A stretch of DNA of 64,000 nucleotides from Muriicola jejuensis (GTDB lineage Bacteria; Bacteroidota; Bacteroidia; Flavobacteriales; Flavobacteriaceae): the NCBI RefSeq assembly GCF_010671595.1, contig NZ_JAABOP010000002.1, forward strand, positions 310,001-374,000. The letters are read 5' to 3'. Position numbers and translations under genes: made by a program. Under the pieces are notes generated by a model. It saw nothing but the letters and a program-made list of their open reading frames with translations. It was not told where the DNA came from and did not search any database. Shown piece by piece: positions 54,140 through 62,247 of the stretch (position 1 is the stretch's first letter; the number at the start of each line of letters is the position of its first letter).

Positions 54140-55567
54140 TTATGGCTTTTTCTTGTAAGTGTAGTTCCCGTGCTGTTTATACCGGTACACTTTGCCTTCC
54201 GCATTGCGCTCAAACACCACGGTCTCGCCCAGCTCTCCGTCATCACGTACCCTTCGGAAGGTGTCTCCATCCACGTGTTTAAAAAGACTGATATCATCCG
54301 CCGGATCACCGGAAGGGAGATTAACCATCAACAGTTGTCCCTCCCAACTCCCAATGTATTCCTCGCTTCCCCACGGACGGGCATCGTAGTGTCCGCTGTA
54401 ATCTTCGAAGGGGATATCGCTGTTGGCTGATTTGCCCGACTTCACCTTGTTGAGGATGGCGTAGATCCCGCTGCTGTATTTATTGGGGTTGGTGCCCCCG
54501 GCATTGATATTAACGGCATAGGCCCGCTTGTTCTTCAGGTCGAGCTGAAGGGTAGACCTGTACCCGGGGCAGGACCCCCCATGTCCCACCCAGGTAGTCC
54601 CGTTGGCCCCTTTGTACACTACAAATCCGAGTCCCCAGCTGTTCTTCCAGTTGGGATCCATAAAATGTACCTGCTGCATGAGCTTCAGGGTAGCGGGTTT
54701 GAGGATCTCAGCAGCAGTGGTGTCCCGCAGGCGGAACTGCCAGGAAGCGAACTTCCCGAGGTCGAGTACATTGGAGGAGTAACCGGCGGCTGCCTGTATG
54801 CCATTGGCCTGAAAAAAGTTGACCGGAGGGCGATCGCCCTTGCGGTTCAGGGCGCTGTACCCGATTGCCAGCTTGTTCCCGTACAGATCTTTCGGGAGGT
54901 TGGTTCGTGTATGATCCAGTTGTAAGGGCGTAAGGATATGTTCCTGCACATAAGAGCTATAGGACTGTCCGGAAACCTGCTCTACGATCTCCCCGAGCAG
55001 GGTAAGGGCCAGGTTACTGTATTGATAGTAGGTGGAAGCCGGATACAGGGTCTGCTGATCCTTCAGTCCGCTGTAAACCTCCTCCCTGGTGGGAAAAGGA
55101 AAATCAGGCCCCGTCCAGTAAGGGGCATTGGCCTCCCTGGGCAGGCCGGAGGAATGTGTGAGCAGGCTGCGCACGGTGATGGGCCCGCTGTCCGGGAATT
55201 GCTGGTTCACGTCGTATGCCGGCAAAAGGTCTTCCACAGTGTCGTCGAGCCGGAGCTTCCCTTCTTCGTACAGGGTCATGACGGCCACTGCCGTAAAGAG
55301 TTTTGAAATGGAACAGATACTGCAGAGTGTTTCGGGGGTCATGGGGACCTTCTTTTCCATATTGGCCTGGCCAAAGGCCCCGGACCAGAGCACTTTTTGG
55401 TCTTCGACCACCGCTGCAGATATCCCGGGGAGTTTTTCATAGTCTTTCTGGGCGTCGAGCCAGACCTCGATCAGTGCAAAGGCCTCGGAATAGTCTTTAG
55501 AGCTCTCCTGCCCCCGGCATGGCAACAGTAAGAAACAGAGGAAGATTAGAGAAAAAAGGTTTTTCAT
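54140..55567 (-). CDS. Beta-lactamase-fold serine hydrolase
   Basis: 475 residues with a signal peptide (ending LLLPCRGQ, near 20). Class C-like beta-lactamase/penicillin-binding-like domain: S86-I-S-K89 (SxxK), Y-S-N near 188 (YQYSNLAL), and HGGSCPGYR near 335 (H-G-G). Not a proven beta-lactamase; members are esterases or D-aminopeptidases in peptidoglycan and lipid turnover. The C-terminal 120 residues form an extra beta-rich domain. Divergent from copy 2 of the cassette (302 bases between starts). Confidence 0.9.
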   Translation of the reverse strand: MKNLFSLIFLCFLLLPCRGQESSKDYSEAFALIEVWLDAQKDYEKLPGISAAVVEDQKVLWSGAFGQANMEKKVPMTPETLCSICSISKLFTAVAVMTLYEEGKLRLDDTVEDLLPAYDVNQQFPDSGPITVRSLLTHSSGLPREANAPYWTGPDFPFPTREEVYSGLKDQQTLYPASTYYQYSNLALTLLGEIVEQVSGQSYSSYVQEHILTPLQLDHTRTNLPKDLYGNKLAIGYSALNRKGDRPPVNFFQANGIQAAAGYSSNVLDLGKFASWQFRLRDTTAAEILKPATLKLMQQVHFMDPNWKNSWGLGFVVYKGANGTTWVGHGGSCPGYRSTLQLDLKNKRAYAVNINAGGTNPNKYSSGIYAILNKVKSGKSANSDIPFEDYSGHYDARPWGSEEYIGSWEGQLLMVNLPSGDPADDISLFKHVDGDTFRRVRDDGELGETVVFERNAEGKVYRYKQHGNYTYKKKP

Positions 55568-55751
55568 GATGGTACGGTTTGTCAGGTTCTCAATAAATGT
55601 AGCAATTTCTTCGACTTCTCAGTCAGATCTATCCATGTGATGAGGGTGGAATTCTTTTGGGATAAGGAAATAGATATTTTTCCCTTGATTTCATCCCGAT
55701 AAACGACCCCTTTTTCCGGTTACCTGTTTTGGGGGTTCGTGACGTTCACCG

Positions 55752-55799
55752 ATGATTTTTTGCACTTTAGCTATGTTCTCGCAAGATACCGAAAAATAA
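55752..55799 (+). CDS. Possible 15-codon leader peptide, copy 2
   Basis: MIFCTLAMFSQDTEK, in the same position as in copy 1. TTT replaces TTC at codon 3 without changing Phe, and Gln replaces Pro at codon 11. Confidence 0.3.
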   Translation: MIFCTLAMFSQDTEK

Positions 55800-55841
55800 G
55801 GGTTTTTCAGCGAACGGCAACCCGTTGAACCCACCGGCACT

Positions 55842-55863
55842 GCGTTTTATTTATATAAAACGC
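55842..55863 (+). promoter_or_regulatory. 9-bp inverted repeat before the start, copy 2
   Basis: GCGTTTTAT-TTAT-ATAAAACGC, identical to copies 1 and 3, ending 5 bases before the ATG. It is retained although the sequence just before it has changed. Confidence 0.6.
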
Positions 55864-55868
55864 AAGAC

Positions 55869-56087
55869 ATGAAAACGCTCGTAACTTTCTTCTTCTTCTT
55901 CCTGATCGGCTTCGCTGCCCAGGCTCAAAATGAAACTGCTGAGGTAAAGGTTGAAACGGCCAAAAAAGAGATCGTTACTGAAACTGCTAAAGAGAACAGC
56001 GTAGCACGTCTTTATCGTTTTAAGAACAGCCGTATCAAAAAGGAGTTGTCTTTCAAGACCGCTAAAAGTTCTTCTAAACTGGCCTAG
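55869..56087 (+). CDS. Small secreted basic protein of the repeated cassette, copy 2
   Basis: 72 residues, the same architecture as copy 1: signal peptide with five Phe, mature part with the ETAKKE / ETAKEN pair and KNSRIKKELSFKT. It differs from copy 3 in one residue (Gly14 instead of Ser14). The stop codon is TAG instead of TAA. It ends 12 bases before the convergent NTF2-like stop. The serine hydrolase gene is divergent upstream. No function is assigned. Confidence 0.85.
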   Translation: MKTLVTFFFFFLIGFAAQAQNETAEVKVETAKKEIVTETAKENSVARLYRFKNSRIKKELSFKTAKSSSKLA

Positions 56088-56099
56088 GATTAAACTCCA

Positions 56100-56492
56100 C
56101 TATCCCATGCCCGGTGGTTTGAGCATCACCCAACTCGCATGTACAAGCTGCCATTTGGAATCGATCAGAGCGTAGACCACTGTCGCCGCCCATTGGGCAG
56201 AAGGAGATCCGTCCGGCATTGTAGGATGGTATCTATATGAAAGAATGACTACATCCCCATATTGCCTGGCCTTCAGGCCCACCAGCTCGTAGTTATGGGG
56301 CTGCAACTGGGCAAAGGTTTCTTTGACATATTCCCCTATCTTTTCTTTACCCTCGATCTGGTCTTGTGCCCCCAGGTTGTCAAAATAGATCTGATCCTTG
56401 TGTGCATGTATGCCATAACCCAGGGGGTTGGCTTTGGACCATTGGTTTAAGGCTTCCTTTTCCAATGTAATAACATGTTCTATAGTTTCCAT
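56100..56492 (-). CDS. NTF2/SnoaL-like domain protein
   Basis: 130 residues, no signal peptide. The order of the alpha/beta cone fold is recognisable: an N-terminal helix (ITLEKEALNQWSKANP near 8-23), then IYFDNLGAQDQIEGKEKIGEYVKETFAQL near 32-60, then strands NYELVGLKARQYGDVVILSYRYH and SAQWAATVVYALIDSKWQLVHASW. Fits the nuclear-transport-factor-2 / SnoaL-like group. No catalytic function is clear. Four bases separate it from the stop of the upstream cyclase gene, so they are probably cotranscribed. Confidence 0.83.
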   Translation of the reverse strand: METIEHVITLEKEALNQWSKANPLGYGIHAHKDQIYFDNLGAQDQIEGKEKIGEYVKETFAQLQPHNYELVGLKARQYGDVVILSYRYHPTMPDGSPSAQWAATVVYALIDSKWQLVHASWVMLKPPGMG

Positions 56493-56496
56493 GACA

Positions 56497-58440
56497 TCAG
56501 GTTTTTATAAATTGAGTTAGATTCATTTTATCGAGAAGGGTCCTGAATTCGGGTTCATCTTTTAAGGCATCAAAAATCGGGTCGACCCCCAAATAGGGCA
56601 TGTTAGGATCCCGGATTTCATATGCCTTTTTTAAAAAGGTCATAGCCTTGTCCCTGATCCCTGCCCGGGTATACAGCGTAGCGATCTGCCAGGGGGTGTG
56701 ATAATTCCCGTCGGGATTGTCGATCTTAAACTCTGCTACACTGGAAAGTGCCTTTCGGTAGCCCCCCTCTTTATATCCTTTTTCCAGTGCTTCGGCAGAC
56801 CGGGTCTCCCCTTTTTCCAGATAGGATCTTTTAAACATTTCATAGGACTTTTCATATTCCCCCAGGTTGAAATAAACGGACCTTAGGGTAGAGTAGGCAA
56901 CGGGATGGTTCTTCTTGTCTTTAAGGATATCCAACAAGATGGCCTCGGCATTCCGGTATTTCCGTGCGTAGTTCAATATCATCCCATAAAGAGACCGTAT
57001 GAGTTCATTGAAGGGGTCGAGCTGGATGCTGATCTCAGCCTCTGAAACCGCCTCTTCCAGCCGGTTGGTTATGGCCAGCAAATGTGCGAAATAAGCCCTG
57101 CCCTTTGTGTTGTTGGGATTGATTTCAATAGTCCTCTTAAATGCTTTATAGCCTTTATCCCATTCCCAGTCGATCCACACGTGGAGGGATCCCTTCCAGA
57201 AATAGGATTCAGCATTTTCGCCCTCCAGAGATATGGATTTATACATATTCTTGTAGACATGCGGCAAAGCATTACTTTGGTTTACGTACCCCATTTGGGT
57301 CCTCCCGAGCCAGACTCCGGCCAGGGCGGTATAGGCCGGGGCAAAGTTTGGATCCAGTTGTATAGATTCCGAGAAATACTCCAACGCGCTGTCCAGGCTT
57401 TCTTTACTCAGCTGTTCCCAATGGTGAACGCCCATCAGATAGGTCTCATAAGCCTCCGGTATTACCTCGTAAAATTGGTCTATTTGGTCGCTTTCATAAC
57501 GGGTCAGTTTGGCATCGATCTCCCTGATGATATCCTTGACCAGTTCATTATACATGGCGAAGACATTCCTGAGTTCCCGATCATAGGATTTTGCCCAGAG
57601 ATGCTCCTCTGTCCTAATGGTTTTGATTAGCTGAACCTGTATCCTGATTTGGTCTTGGTCCCTGAGAACCGTGGCCTCCAACAGTGCATCTACTCCAAGT
57701 TCCCTGGCTATGTCCAGCATGGCCGCAGTAGTGTTGCGATACCGCAGGGTGGACGTTCTTGATATGACCCTCAGGGAGTTGATCTGAGCGAGCTCGGTGA
57801 TTAGGGCATCGTGTATCCCGTCTACAAAGAATTGCTGTTCAGGTTCCGCTGAAAGACTGTGAAAAGGCAGCACGGCGATAGATTCAATGATATCGGAGCC
57901 TGTGAGTTCCTTTTTTCTCTGTCTGGAGGTCCTCGGGAATTCCGGGTCTGCAATGGAATAGGTATTTACTGGCGATGAGACATTTTTAAGTGAGATCTCT
58001 CCTAAATTTTCAAAGAGGATATCGCAATCCTTTTCTATGGCATCATGGACCTTTGAGGAGATAAAGACTCCCCCCGGGTCGGCAATGGACTGGAGCCTGG
58101 AGGCGATATTTACACCATTTCCAAAAACATCGTGGTTGTCTATTGTTATTTCCCCGAAATCTATCCCGATCCTGATCTTGCAAAGCATGAACCTCGCTTC
58201 GAGTTGTATATCCCGCGCGCAAAAAGTAGCCTCAAGAGGGCTGTTAAATTGAGCAAGAATACCGTCACCCATTTCCTTAATGACACGGCCGTTGTATTTT
58301 TCGATCTGCTCAATATGGATAGCTCTGCTCTTACGCAACAATTGGAGCGTTTTGCCTTCGTCCTGTCCCATCATAGTCGTATATCCAACGATGTCCGTGA
58401 ACATGATAGCGGCAAGCTTCTTTTGTAACGACTTCTGCAT
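56497..58440 (-). CDS. Adenylate cyclase with TolB-like and TPR domains
   Basis: 647 residues from the ATG at 58440; a longer frame to 58473 is possible. A class III cyclase domain (1-165) has the metal Asps D16 (MFTDIVGY) and D59 (EMGDGIL), the base-reading Lys K55 and Asp D104 of an adenylate cyclase (VFGNGVNIASR with N111 and R115), so it should be active on ATP. A TolB/FlgO-like domain (about 187-330) has SIAVLPFHSLSAEPEQQFFVDGIHDAL. Tetratricopeptide repeats (about 340-640) follow. No transmembrane segment. It would give cAMP in response to protein binding by the TPRs. It is divergent from cassette copy 3. Confidence 0.92.
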   Translation of the reverse strand: MQKSLQKKLAAIMFTDIVGYTTMMGQDEGKTLQLLRKSRAIHIEQIEKYNGRVIKEMGDGILAQFNSPLEATFCARDIQLEARFMLCKIRIGIDFGEITIDNHDVFGNGVNIASRLQSIADPGGVFISSKVHDAIEKDCDILFENLGEISLKNVSSPVNTYSIADPEFPRTSRQRKKELTGSDIIESIAVLPFHSLSAEPEQQFFVDGIHDALITELAQINSLRVISRTSTLRYRNTTAAMLDIARELGVDALLEATVLRDQDQIRIQVQLIKTIRTEEHLWAKSYDRELRNVFAMYNELVKDIIREIDAKLTRYESDQIDQFYEVIPEAYETYLMGVHHWEQLSKESLDSALEYFSESIQLDPNFAPAYTALAGVWLGRTQMGYVNQSNALPHVYKNMYKSISLEGENAESYFWKGSLHVWIDWEWDKGYKAFKRTIEINPNNTKGRAYFAHLLAITNRLEEAVSEAEISIQLDPFNELIRSLYGMILNYARKYRNAEAILLDILKDKKNHPVAYSTLRSVYFNLGEYEKSYEMFKRSYLEKGETRSAEALEKGYKEGGYRKALSSVAEFKIDNPDGNYHTPWQIATLYTRAGIRDKAMTFLKKAYEIRDPNMPYLGVDPIFDALKDEPEFRTLLDKMNLTQFIKT

Positions 58441-58718
58441 AACGTGAAGGATTGGTTGCAGGGGTCTTGCCAAGCGACTTCAAAATAAGCTATTATTCTC
58501 AGATAGAAAAGGACAAATCATTGAATATTAATAATTTAGAATGTTTCCTGCTATAGGGATTCAGCTCTGATGTTGACTTCAAAGTAGATAAATCGATCAT
58601 CGGGTCATATGCAGCGTATTTAAAAACATGAGTTCACTAACAATTAGCTCAAAAAGTACCCGGATTTTGATACGAGGAGAAAACAAATATTTCAATTTGA
58701 CCATTAGGGTATAAAATA
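58441..58718. other. Intergenic region without a recognised gene
   Basis: 278 bases between the start of the cyclase gene and cassette copy 3. AT-rich, with no open frame, RNA gene or terminator seen on either strand. No exact TAnnTTTG promoter pair was found. Confidence 0.5.
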
Positions 58719-58778
58719 CATGCCGACAAACGACCCTTATTTTCGGTGAGCTGTTTTAGGGGTCTGTGACGTTCACCG

Positions 58779-58826
58779 ATGATTTTTTGCACTTTAGCTA
58801 TGTTCTCGCCAGATACCGAAAAATAA
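58779..58826 (+). CDS. Possible 15-codon leader peptide, copy 3
   Basis: MIFCTLAMFSPDTEK, the same peptide as copy 1, but with the TTT codon of copy 2. Confidence 0.3.
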   Translation: MIFCTLAMFSPDTEK

Positions 58827-58868
58827 GGGTTTTTCAGCGAACGGCAACCCGGTGAACCCCCGGTCATC

Positions 58869-58890
58869 GCGTTTTATTTATATAAAACGC
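58869..58890 (+). promoter_or_regulatory. 9-bp inverted repeat before the start, copy 3
   Basis: GCGTTTTAT-TTAT-ATAAAACGC, identical in all copies, ending 5 bases before the ATG. Confidence 0.6.
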
Positions 58891-58895
58891 AAGAC

Positions 58896-59114
58896 ATGAA
58901 AACGCTCGTAACTTTCTTCTTCTTCTTCCTGATCAGCTTCGCTGCCCAGGCTCAAAATGAAACTGCTGAGGTAAAGGTAGAAACGGCCAAAAAAGAGATC
59001 GTTACTGAAACTGCTAAAGAGAACAGCGTAGCCCGTCTGTATCGTTTTAAGAACAGCCGTATCAAAAAGGAGTTGTCTTTCAAGACTGCTAAAAGTTCTT
59101 CTAAACTGGCTTAA
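58896..59114 (+). CDS. Small secreted basic protein of the repeated cassette, copy 3
   Basis: 72 residues. Same signal peptide with five Phe except Ser14 for Gly, and the same mature part as copy 2. The five TTC codons are retained. It ends 38 bases before the convergent stop of the DUF349 gene. No function assigned. Confidence 0.85.
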   Translation: MKTLVTFFFFFLISFAAQAQNETAEVKVETAKKEIVTETAKENSVARLYRFKNSRIKKELSFKTAKSSSKLA

Positions 59115-59152
59115 TTTTAATCGGGTAAGTTTTCAGCCATTACTTCGAATGC

Positions 59153-61357
59153 CTATGCTTCTTCTTTTCCTTCTTCAGCTTCACCTTCTAACGACGCTTC
59201 TTCCTCTTCCTCTTTGGAAAGGGAATGTTGCAGGATGTTTATCTTTTTCAGCTTGGCCTTCCAGGTCTTGAGGGATTCTTTCTGCCGGTTGATCTTCTCC
59301 ACCACTTCCCTAACAAGGGGGTTGTCTTCAGAGGCGTTGGAAAAGAACTGCAGGTTGTTCTCGAGCTGGTTGATCTCGCTCTTGCCTTCGTCTATCTTGC
59401 GTTTGATAAAGGTCCGTTCCTTCCGCAGGGCATAATCGTCATAGGTAGAGGCCAGTTCCTTCAGTTTATTGCCGTATTTCATGAGCTCTGCCTCCTTCGG
59501 GTCTATTCCCAGTTTTTTCAGGACCCCATCCACCACCGTGTTAAACTTGCCGTTGATACTTTTCTTGTTAAAGGGTACCCGGCCGATGACCCTCCATTCG
59601 GCAATCAACGCTTTTATCGAAGTCAGGTCTTCCTCCCTTGACTTCCCTGGAGAAAAGGCCTGTAATTTATCCAGGCATGCCTTCTTTTTCTCGAGGTTTT
59701 CGGCTTCCTCCCCACTAGCCTTGTTCTTGCTGGCGTGCATGCGGTCAAAGTAATGATTACAGGCAGTCTTGAATTCCTTCCACAATTTATCGGAGTATTT
59801 TCTGGGGACGTGGCCGATCTTCTTCCAGTCCTGCTGTATCTTTTTCATCTGGGAGGTCACGGTCTCCCAATCGTCCGAATCCTTCAGGGATTCCGCCACT
59901 TTGACGAGTTCGCGTTTTTTATCCAGATTGACCTGTTGTTCCTTCTTCAGGTTCTTGTAGTATTCGTTCTTTTTGCGGTTAAAGGCCCGCACGGCTTCCT
60001 TGAATCGGCTCCAGGTTGCTTCGTTGTCCTTCTGGGGCACCTTCCCTGCAGAAAAGAAGGCGGTCCTCAGGGCTTCCATTTCCCGGATCTGTTTCTGAAG
60101 GCTTTTATGGTCTGAAGCCACGTGTTCCCCAAGAGAGGCAATGGAGGCAATGATCTCGTTCTTTTTGAGGAGGTTTACCTCAAATTCCTTTTCGAGCTCC
60201 TTAAAGTGCTCCTGTCGCCTCTGGTGCATCGCTTTGGTCGCATTGCTGAATCGTTCCCAGATCGCATCCCTGTGCTCCTTGTCTACAGGCCCGATATCCT
60301 CCTTCCAGATCTTGTGGAGGGTCTGTAATTCACGAAAAGCCTTGTTGAGGTCTGGTTCATCCGCCAGGGCCTCTGCCCTTTGAACGAGTTTCTCCTTCTC
60401 CTCCAGGTTATATTTAAAATCCAGGTCGCGCAATTCCCGATTCAGGTGCAGGAAGTCGTAAAAGATCTCTACGTGGTGGTGGTACGTACGCCAAACATCG
60501 TTGTAATTGCTCCTGGGCACGGCCCCTGCATTCCTCCATTGTTCCTGCAGGTCCTTAAAATTCTTATAGGTGGTATTGATATCCTCCTCTACGTTTACGA
60601 GCGACTTGAGTTCCTCAATGATCTGAAGCCTCTTCTCCAGGTTCGTCTTAAGGGTCTGTTCCAGGTTGCGGTAGTAGGCGTTCCGTTTTTCCCTGTAGTC
60701 CGAATAGACCTCGTTGAACTGTCGCTTTGCGACGGAATTGTATTTGAAGTCTGCTTCGTTCCCCCCGTGACTCACGAATTCCTCCTTCTTCTCCTCGATA
60801 AAATCCTGGAATTTCATGTCGAATTCGGATTTGATCGCATCCACGTGGTTTTTGATGGCCTGTACTTTTTCCGTGCGGATCAGGCGCTGTAGTTCCCCGA
60901 CCAGGTTCTCCATGGACATGGCGTGGTAGTCTTGCATGGGGATGTGATGCCTGCGGTGGTTGTCATCATCTTCGGCGTCTTCGGCATTGGTATCGTCGAT
61001 CTCATCCAGTACATCCTCCTCTTTCCCCGATCCATCTTCCTTCTCGGTCTTCTCTTTCCCGGCCGCGGCGACTGGCTCACCCGCTTTTTCCATAGGGGAC
61101 TCATCCTCAGCCTCTGAAGATGTTTTCTTTTTTGATTTGGCTGTGGTTGACTTCTCCTTCGTGACCTCAACTTCGGTTTTTGAGGTTGCCTGCTTTTTAG
61201 TCTTGGTTGCGGACGTTTTGGTTACGGCCTTTTTGGCGGGTTTCTTTTTTTCCGACTCTCCGGATGTTTTCTCTGAGGTCAAATTTTCCTCAATAGTCTC
61301 CGGTGTTTCCTTTTCCCCTACATCCGAATGTAGTTTCTCGTCTTTTTCTTCCAACAT
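59153..61357 (-). CDS. DUF349 repeat protein with low-complexity N-terminus
   Basis: 734 residues. The first 150 are low complexity, rich in K, E, T, S and D (KTSATKTKKQATSKTEVEV, then a DEIDDTNAEDAEDDDN stretch near 125-140), likely disordered. Residues 150-700 hold several DUF349 units of about 75 residues, each with a W or F-rich helix (EQWRNAGAVPRSNYNDVWRTY; KIWKEDIGPVDKEHRDAIWERF; WSRFKEAVRAFNRKKNEYYK; DWKKIGHVPRKYSDKLWKEF; AEWRVIGRVPFNKKSINGKF). Mostly coiled or helical. The family has no settled function. Gene order DUF368-DUF368-aroE-DUF349 is repeated in Flavobacteria. Confidence 0.92.
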   Translation of the reverse strand: MLEEKDEKLHSDVGEKETPETIEENLTSEKTSGESEKKKPAKKAVTKTSATKTKKQATSKTEVEVTKEKSTTAKSKKKTSSEAEDESPMEKAGEPVAAAGKEKTEKEDGSGKEEDVLDEIDDTNAEDAEDDDNHRRHHIPMQDYHAMSMENLVGELQRLIRTEKVQAIKNHVDAIKSEFDMKFQDFIEEKKEEFVSHGGNEADFKYNSVAKRQFNEVYSDYREKRNAYYRNLEQTLKTNLEKRLQIIEELKSLVNVEEDINTTYKNFKDLQEQWRNAGAVPRSNYNDVWRTYHHHVEIFYDFLHLNRELRDLDFKYNLEEKEKLVQRAEALADEPDLNKAFRELQTLHKIWKEDIGPVDKEHRDAIWERFSNATKAMHQRRQEHFKELEKEFEVNLLKKNEIIASIASLGEHVASDHKSLQKQIREMEALRTAFFSAGKVPQKDNEATWSRFKEAVRAFNRKKNEYYKNLKKEQQVNLDKKRELVKVAESLKDSDDWETVTSQMKKIQQDWKKIGHVPRKYSDKLWKEFKTACNHYFDRMHASKNKASGEEAENLEKKKACLDKLQAFSPGKSREEDLTSIKALIAEWRVIGRVPFNKKSINGKFNTVVDGVLKKLGIDPKEAELMKYGNKLKELASTYDDYALRKERTFIKRKIDEGKSEINQLENNLQFFSNASEDNPLVREVVEKINRQKESLKTWKAKLKKINILQHSLSKEEEEEASLEGEAEEGKEEA

Positions 61358-61482
61358 GATTGTCTGGATTTAGTGCGCATTTGGGATTTATTCCCTCTGT
61401 AAGATACTAACAACCCTACAGACGACAAAGGTAATCAATGATCTTTTACACCGGGCAGAAGGGTGTTCCAGGACTCGCCGGT

Positions 61483-62247
61483 TCAGCCGGTCGGTCCCTG
61501 CCGCCAGATCTCCCACGCTTTTTGTGCCTGGAATTCGAGCATTGCGAGACCGTTGGTGGCAGTTGCCCCCTGTTTTTCCCCTGCCTTCATAAAAGCGGTC
61601 TTTTCCGGGTTGTACACCAGGTCGTAGAGAAGGTGCTGAGCCCCGAGATATTGATAGGGGAGAGCCGGTTTTTCCTCCACCCTGGGAAAAGTTCCCAAAG
61701 GGGTGCAATTGATGATCAGGGTATGTTTCTTAATCCGATCTTCAGAGAGTGCATCGTAGGCCCATTGCCCCTCCCCAGGCTGGCGTGAGACCTTTATGTA
61801 GTCTATTCCGAGTTGTTTCAGGCTGAAGGCGATTGCCAGGGAAGCCCCTCCTGTGCCCAGGATCAGTGCATGGGAGTGATTTTGGGCACTGAGAAAGGGT
61901 TCGAGAGACCTCCGGAATCCGTAGGCATCCGTATTGTAGCCCTCCAGGCCTGTCTTGGTAAATTTCACGGTATTCACCGCCCCGATCTCCCTGGCTTCAG
62001 GATGGAGCCTGTGCAGGTAGGGGATGATCTGTTGTTTGTAGGGGATGGTGACATTGAGTCCGCCCAGGTCCTGTTCCTCCTTCAAAAGGGTTTCGAGATC
62101 TGAGATGTCCTTCAGGTCAAAATTCTCGTATGACAAGTGGTTAAGCCCCTGTTCTTTAAAGAACCGGGTAAAATATCCTTTGGAAAAGGAATACGAAATA
62201 TTCCTTCCCAGGAGGCCGAATCTATTTTTTTTCTCTGTTTTTTCCAT
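61483..62247 (-). CDS. aroE: Shikimate dehydrogenase
   Basis: Reduces 3-dehydroshikimate to shikimate with NADPH. 254 residues. FGLLGRNISYSFSKGYF near 11 (shikimate-binding Ser pair), GGLNVTIPYKQQIIPYL near 65 with catalytic Lys, GAVNTVK near 91, YNTDAYGFRRSL near 103, the Rossmann GTGGASLAIAF near 125 and NCTPLGTFP near 180. Its 5' end overlaps the upstream DUF368 gene by 26 bases, so translation is probably coupled. Confidence 0.94.
   Translation of the reverse strand: MEKTEKKNRFGLLGRNISYSFSKGYFTRFFKEQGLNHLSYENFDLKDISDLETLLKEEQDLGGLNVTIPYKQQIIPYLHRLHPEAREIGAVNTVKFTKTGLEGYNTDAYGFRRSLEPFLSAQNHSHALILGTGGASLAIAFSLKQLGIDYIKVSRQPGEGQWAYDALSEDRIKKHTLIINCTPLGTFPRVEEKPALPYQYLGAQHLLYDLVYNPEKTAFMKAGEKQGATATNGLAMLEFQAQKAWEIWRQGPTG

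Larger units (their letters stand above)
55692..56087 (+). repeat. Repeated cassette, copy 2
   Basis: Second 396-bp unit, aligned base for base with copies 1 and 3. It is the most divergent in the leader: 7 of 128 differences to either other copy, with five changes in the CCACCGGCACTGCG stretch. In the coding part it differs from copy 3 at 7 of 219 bases. Confidence 0.93.
58719..59114 (+). repeat. Repeated cassette, copy 3
   Basis: Third 396-bp unit, aligned base for base. The leader is nearly identical to copy 1 (2 of 128 bases), whereas its coding part is closer to copy 2 (7 of 219 against 10 for copy 1). One leader change (CCGTT to CCGGT) breaks one pair of a small AACGG / CCGTT hairpin. 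Confidence 0.93.

Noticed and set aside
54140-55567. The SxxK serine hydrolase as a resistance beta-lactamase
   Set aside because: The motifs are shared with esterases and peptidases, and the extra C-terminal domain and context give no support for drug resistance.
50304-59114. The three cassettes as an insertion sequence or MITE
   Set aside because: No terminal inverted repeats, target-site duplication or transposase seen, and each unit carries an intact signal-peptide gene.
50304-59114. The cassettes as a CRISPR-like or tandem repeat array
   Set aside because: Units are 3-5.4 kb apart, much longer than CRISPR repeats, and separated by ordinary genes.
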